Origin: Pseudorasbora parva
Taxonomy: Eukaryota > Chordata > Actinopteri > Cypriniformes > Gobionidae
Reading direction: 5' to 3'
DNA length: 64,000 nt
NCBI RefSeq assembly: GCF_024679245.1
Contig: NC_090173.1
Location: forward strand, 54,954,306-55,018,305
Under the pieces are notes generated by a model, which searched no databases, was not told the origin of the DNA, and saw nothing but the letters and a program-made list of their open reading frames with translations. Position 1 is the stretch's first letter, and every line of letters begins with the position of its first letter. The position numbers and the translations under genes are program-made. Positions 59,785 through 64,000 of this stretch are shown here, in pieces.

Positions 59785-59975
59785 AGCGTCAGCGCTGTGC
59801 GCTGTGGATTAAAAAGCTGTGTGATCCTGTGACTTGTGGCTCTGGACTGACTGGTAGGAAGAATCGTAACATGTACGCCCGGCTTCTTCTGCACATGCTC
59901 AGAAAGGGAGTTTTAGAGGGTCCCTTTACCCACAAACCTGAAGAGGGCGGCCTCAAGACTCTACCCACGTACATG
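59785..59975 (+). CDS. cep112: CEP112, coding exon 2
   Basis: Acceptor TCAG at 59781-59784. The first codon is completed across the splice (G+AG, Glu), then RQRCALWIKKLCDPVTCGSG, GLTGRKNRNMYARLLLHMLR, KGVLEGPFTHKPEEGGLKTL and PTYM. It ends in phase 0 at a GTAAA donor. This is the bulk of DUF4485; ALWIKKLC, GRKNRN.Y, LLLHML and GPFTHKPE are its hallmark blocks as I know them from mammalian CEP112. 191 bp, open and undamaged. Confidence 0.9.
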
Positions 59976-60084
59976 GTAAATGCTGCAGTGACATTTTAGC
60001 TTTCATCTTGATGCGTGTCTTTACCTGGACTTGTATAATAAGGCAACACGAACGTGGTGATTATTGAGCTTTGTTTTCCTATAG

Positions 60085-60221
60085 TCCATCTATTTTGACG
60101 AGCCGTTGTTGGGACGCTCGGAGCAGGAGCAGGGATCTGCAGCGCTGCCGGACTGGGTGTCTGGTGAGTTGGGTCAGGCTGATGGCACATGGTCCACCTC
60201 ACCCCTCTCAAACACACACAG
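60085..60221 (+). CDS. cep112: CEP112, coding exon 3
   Basis: Follows a 109-bp intron (59976-60084) with acceptor CCTATAG. Reads SIYFDEPLLGRSEQEQGSAL, then PDWVSGELGQADGTWSTSPL and SNTH. It ends two bases into a codon at AG/GTATGA. SIYFDEP directly continues the PTYM of exon 2, as in the mammalian protein (SYMSIYFDEP). A stronger-looking donor GTGAGT inside the exon (after TGTCTG) is not used in this model, because the WVxGEL continuation matches the family. The remaining gene is beyond the window. Confidence 0.88.
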
Positions 60222-60715
60222 GTATGACACTGATTCCACCTCCTGTCGGTCTTGACTGCTGTTGAAATGCAATATGATTTATTAAGTGTGTGATTGAGAA
60301 TTAGGCTCCAGCATTCCCACGATCCTGCATAGGACAAGCAGTTGAATGGATAAATAGTGAGTACCGTCATACTGTATTTCACCCCAAAATCAAAAATAAT
60401 TTAGAGAAGATATTTTGTAGTTAGACAACAAAGCCTATTTTAGGACAAACAGGCCTTAGATTCACAGGACTGAGTAATTAATATTCATATGTTTATAAAA
60501 TAAAAACACTCAAAAGTTCATCCTGAAACACTAATGTGATTTTATTTCAAATAATTGTTTTTATTTTTTTCAAAAAATTCAGCTTTGATCACGGGATATA
60601 AATGACATTTTAAAACATATTACAATAGATATCAGCTATTTTAAATTGTAATTATATTTCACAATATTAAGGTTTTGACTGTAATTTTGCGACTATATTT
60701 TGAGTCAAGCCACCT
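60222..60715. other. cep112: cep112 intron 3, first part
   Basis: AT-rich; no exon, RNA gene or paired repeat recognised. The intron continues through the elements to the right edge. Confidence 0.6.
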
Positions 60716-61083
60716 TCATTTATATAGCGCAGGTCCACCATCTGATCTGGATACGGCGCGGATCCGGCTGACTACTGTAAACCTCGGGATAAACAGAGAG
60801 ACTAACATTAGCATAGATGCCATTCTTCTTAATATATAAATATATTTAAATATTTTTGAAACATTAAACATTTCAGGGATGCGTTGGTCATGTCCAGGCG
60901 CAGGTCCACCATCTGATCTGGATACGGCCCGGATCCGGCCGACTGCAGTAAAACTCAGGATAAACAGAGAGAATAACATTAGCGTAGATGTCTCTTCTTA
61001 TGATGCAACGAGTACATCAGGTGTTATGGGAAGTGTTCCCTGTTCTGGATGATGTAGTTAATGAAGCCTAAACAATCAGTTAA

Positions 61084-61439
61084 AGGTCACCTATTATGCA
61101 AAATCCACTTTTACAAGGTTTGGATATAAATGTGTGCTGACAGTGTGTGAACACAACCAGCCTACAATGATAAAAATCTACCCACTTCTTGTTTTTTAAT
61201 CCCCATTAAACCAAAGCAGTCTCATCAGACAATCCGGTTTGATTCTCTGAGGAATGTGACGTCACATTCGCCCACGGCCGCTGACGGACAGCCCTGCGTT
61301 ACCATAGTTTCCGAAAACAACAGGCCAATCAGAAGAGAAGCTCATGAATATTGCTAATGGTACTTATACTGCAAAAATATATTCTTAAGGACATCAAAAC
61401 CTAAAATAAAACTCCAGAAAGGTGTACAATATGAGACCT
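61084..61439. mobile_element. TTAA-flanked MITE inside the LINE
   Basis: TTAA at 61080-61083 and 61440-61443. The ends AGGTCACCTATTATG and AGGTCTCATATTGTA (complement of the right end) are imperfect inverted repeats. Removing it and one TTAA rejoins the LINE text (CAATCAG-TTAA-CTGATTTG). Confidence 0.85.
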
Positions 61440-62055
61440 TTAACTGATTTGAATAATAGAAATTGATCATGTTTATGCAAGGTTAAAGAGATGTTTTTTA
61501 GTCTTTAGACTGACAGAGTGTGTCTGCTTCCCGAACAATGCTAGGAAGACAATTCCAGAGTTTAAGTGCTAAATAGGAAAAGGATCGACCGCCTGCAGTT
61601 GATTTAGATATTCTAGGTATTATAACTGGCCAGAGTTTTGAGACCGCAATAGACGTGATGGAGTATAATGCGTTAAGAGCTTGCTTAAGTACTGGGGAGC
61701 TAAACCATTCAATGCTTTGTAAGTAATAAGCAAGATTTTAAAATGTATGTGATGTTTAATAGGGAGCCAGTGTAGTGTTGACAGAACTGGACTAATATGA
61801 TCATACTTCCTGGTTCTAGTAAGAACTCGATCTGCTGCGTTTTGGACCAGCTGGAGTAGGGGTGTCCATGGTTAACCGATTGACCGATTAACCGTTAAAA
61901 ATTGCGTAACCGAGTGAAACATTTTGCTCGGTTAAGTGGTGTCAATGACGTGCCTTGAATTTAGTTGTAATATATTTTTTCACCCCTAGAGACCACCAGA
62001 GCGCTCCCAGACATTTGTAATATCCACAAGAAGAAGTCATGAGCAGCTTTCTAAG

Positions 62056-62150
62056 CGGGCAAAGAAAGCGGGCAAAGAAAGCGTGCGGGAGCACTTTAAA
62101 AATGAGAGTGACGGGGCAAAATGCAAGTATTGCAATGCAGTGCTTACCGC
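62056..62150 (+). pseudogene. partial BED zinc finger of a hAT transposase
   Basis: The frame reads RAKKAGKESVREHFKNESDG, then AKCKYCNAVLT: the first half of a BED finger with its C-x2-C pair. It stops where the ATAAGTCGC repeat begins, so the His pair is missing. Different family from the finger at 22411-22626. Confidence 0.7.
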
Positions 62151-62256
62151 ATTTTACAGGCTATAAGTCGCTCCGGAGTATAAGTCGCATCAGTCAAAAA
62201 ATGCGTCATGAAGAGGAAAATAACATAAGTCGCACTGGACTATAAGTCGCATTAGG
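62148..62256. repeat. ATAAGTCGC repeat element
   Basis: Four direct copies of ATAAGTCGC within about 90 bp (near 62163, 62180, 62225 and 62241), with CGTCATGAAGAGGAAAA between the second and third. I recognise this as an interspersed fish repeat unit. Its exact ends and target duplication are not clear. Confidence 0.65.
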
Positions 62257-62999
62257 GCAGAAGCAGAGCGGGAGCCACGCGCGCTGTGCATAATGGAGCA
62301 GAAGAAAGAAAGTTTGAAGTGAGAAACTTGTGAATGACTAGAGAAAAGCAGAGGTTACTTTAACTGTAATGAAGAAAACAAAAAAATCGCTGACTGAAAG
62401 CAAGATGGCCAGAGCTGAAGGGACGAGTCCACAGATGCTTGAACTCTGCCGGGAGAGGCTCAGCCGTGCGAGTCAAACGCTGTGAATCATTCTCGGGCTC
62501 GGCTGCATATTTTACTACATGCCCTAATCATGCAGGCACCCTCGCGGCCACTTGCGTTGCTCGTGAACTGGAGCGCATCTCATCCTAATTTAACGAAACT
62601 CAGCGTACGCCTCACAGACATGAAATATATCTTAAGAAAGCTTGAAATGTCTTTTAACAATTTAAAACGAAAAGAAATAGGCTACTTTCTGATTATGTAA
62701 TCCATGATGTGCATTTCTCTCTATAGGCGCGTTCACTACGGAGATGGCGGTCGTCAAATTAATAAACTAAAAATAACCCTGACGCACACTATGGTTAACC
62801 GAGTATTAACCGCTAAGGGCCTCGGTTAACGGTTAATGAAAAACTTGAAATAGTGCAGCCCTAAGCTGGAGTTTGTTTATTAAGCGAGCAGGGCAACCAC
62901 CCAGTAGAGCTTTTCAATAATCTAGCCTTGAGCTCATGAACGCATGCACTAACTGTTCAGCATTTTGCATTGAGAGCATGTGCCGTAATTGACCCTTCC

Positions 63000-63092
63000 C
63001 TAAGCCACACCCGAAAACCGCCACCGGCCAATCGTGGCTTAGCAACCGTAACTAGTCGCGGAAGGTCTGTCAAGCTTTCGAGCGAGGGAAAC
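63000..63092 (+). promoter_or_regulatory. 5' region of the THAP-domain exon
   Basis: GC-richer than its surroundings, with GGCCAATCG (63026-63034; CCAAT box in a CCGGCCAAT context) about 60 bp before the ATG. No TATA box. The transcription start is unknown. Confidence 0.4.
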
Positions 63093-63197
63093 ATGCCGAT
63101 GCGAACCTGTGCGTATGGATTGTGCAAATTGGATGCCTATCCTAAAAGTTTGGACGCAGGGTGTAATTTTTGTCCTTCCCCAAACATAAAACTGAAG
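63093..63197 (+). CDS. THAP-type zinc finger, first coding exon
   Basis: The 35-codon stretch begins MPMRTCAYGLCKLD and ends SPNIKLK before a GTAAGA donor. MPxxCxxxxC at the very N-terminus is the signature opening of the THAP finger (C-x2-4-C...C-x2-H), a DNA-binding domain of cellular THAP proteins and of P-type transposases. NFCPSPNIK sits where these proteins have xFxPFPKPK. Only the first two zinc ligands are encoded here; the following exon is not in the window. I recognise this as a multi-copy family in zebrafish, so it may be a repeat-borne or recently duplicated gene rather than a single-copy one. Located in cep112 intron 3, same strand. Confidence 0.6.
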
Positions 63198-64000
63198 GTA
63201 AGAAATGCCAGGCGTGAATCAAGCAGTGTGTGAGAGACCTCGTTCACAACTAACGTTAAATATCGACAGGATTAACAAAAACACCTAAGTTTGCTTCAAG
63301 GAACTGAAAAAACATGAGGATTTGACTGATTCAAAGTATTACATATGATGCAGTATATAGACTATAAAAAGGCTTTATTTATTAATTTTATATATCGTTT
63401 ATAGTTTGTTTAGACAAAATGTGTGCAAATTAAGACCATCATATAAGGATTGTTGTTTATAATATTAATAAAACCCATCATGTTTGAGAGAGTGACTTTC
63501 TGTTATAAGGTTTTAGTAACTGTGTGGTTTTTGATGAGTGGCTCAGATCAATATCTCTGGCTAGTGCCAGGTCCAAAGAGTAGATTATAGACACACGACA
63601 CGTGAGCAGTAGTCCGGCGCGATAAATTTACCGGTAAGCCGGAGAATCATTGCAAAATTTTCAGGCTAATGTCTTGTGTTTATTCCACAAGATTTATTGA
63701 TAAGCTGTTTGATTTATAATTATTTGATTATTTTCTCATTTTACTCACCCTGTTGTGCATGAACATACGTATGAAGCGGCTGCTGATTGCACTGAGACTA
63801 GGCTTTAGCTTCAATTTTAATGAAATTATTCTCTAATCGGTTGCATATGTCGCGGATATATCCTGCGAATGCATACTGCAGTCCGTTTTTTCTTGTTCTC
63901 TCAGATATTTCACCTGTTCACCAATAATGACTAATTATCTACTCGGAAATGTCTGACACCGGCGCATACATACTGTAATAGACGTGCCAGAAGTGAAAGC
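63198..64000. other. intron downstream of the THAP exon
   Basis: No second exon with C-x2-H or the AVPTIF-type end of a THAP finger was found. AT-rich with TTTACCGGTAA at about 63629. Nothing else recognised. Confidence 0.5.

Larger units (their letters stand above)
61857..62863 (+). mobile_element. hAT element inside the LINE, with BED-finger piece
   Basis: TAGGGGTGTCCATGGTTAAC at the left and TGCAGCCCTA at the right, flanked by the perfect octamer AGCTGGAG (61849-61856 and 62864-62871). Subterminal GGTTAACCG-type motifs occur at both ends. It carries a partial BED finger (62056-62150) and a further insert (about 62148-62256). Confidence 0.9.
60716..62999 (-). pseudogene. L2/CR1-type LINE remnant broken by two insertions
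   Basis: On the minus strand: 62999-62864, then (after the hAT) 61856-61444, then (after the TTAA element) 61079-60716. The conceptual product in the first pieces reads HAFMSSRLDY-stop-KALLGG and CPARLINKLQLVQNAADRVL, then TRTRKYDHISPVLSTLHWLP and ILLITYKALNGLAPQYL. That is the C-terminal part of the ORF2 protein of such LINEs, downstream of the reverse transcriptase palm. The in-frame stop and later breaks make it dead. The 3' part contains a tandem pair of about 100 bp (60729-60825 and 60898-61003) and ends in a GCGCTATATAAATGA tail. Confidence 0.82.

Overview
The window looks like teleost nuclear DNA, most likely from a cyprinid. The grounds are split vertebrate exons with GT/AG borders, many long (CA)n, (TA)n and (GGAT)n tracts, and a dense load of fish-type DNA transposons (hAT, Tc1, TTAA-flanked, CACTG-ended, Harbinger-like) plus SINE and LINE pieces. 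I found no bacterial, viral or retroviral coding region. All boundaries were read by eye; no alignment or database search was run.

Two host genes are recognisable and they point away from each other. On the minus strand are the first two coding exons of a conventional protein kinase C, best called prkca: exon 1 at 32366-32529 (start Met, pseudosubstrate, first half of C1A) and the family's 32-bp exon 2 at 30716-30747. Everything left of 30716 is then prkca intron 2. On the plus strand are three coding exons of cep112, a centrosomal coiled-coil protein with an N-terminal DUF4485 domain: 58494-58590, 59785-59975 and 60085-60221. The rest of the right side is its next intron. Mammals have the same head-to-head pair with APOH between them; no apoh is visible here. 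Promoter-like sequence lies at both ends: a CpG-rich block with a full CRE upstream of prkca, and an X-box-like (RFX) site with an ETS site upstream of cep112.

Region by region. 1-30 kb (prkca intron 2): scattered elements with readable target duplications, including a 6-bp-TSD MITE (1148-1514), a tRNA-type SINE (3583-3825), a hAT (5740-7304), a Tc1 element (8150-11772) whose DD34E transposase is split by a later hAT (8788-10761), a BED-finger hAT remnant (22158-23043), three TTAA-flanked elements, and several CACTG-ended fold-back elements. 33.1-50.4 kb (between the genes): one 17.2-kb nest. A hAT with TSD GATGGGTG sits in a (GGAT)n tract. Inside it is a 15.7-kb composite with TATGGCAAGCCA ends and a 6-bp TSD. 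That composite holds two long inverted-repeat systems, GC-rich hairpin arrays, and a three-unit array of about 1.5-kb repeats built from GCGCCAC modules. 50.4-57.4 kb: (GGAT)n, a LINE-type retroposon tail, and a CACTG fold-back with a Harbinger-like element inside. 60.7-63 kb: a minus-strand LINE remnant broken by a TTAA element and a hAT, the latter itself carrying another insert. 63.0 kb onward: the first exon of a THAP-domain gene.

The most unusual part is the 33-50 kb nest. Its ends share a 6-bp duplication although they belong to two different subfamilies, and the opposite arm of one of its palindromes preserves an empty site for the repeat array.
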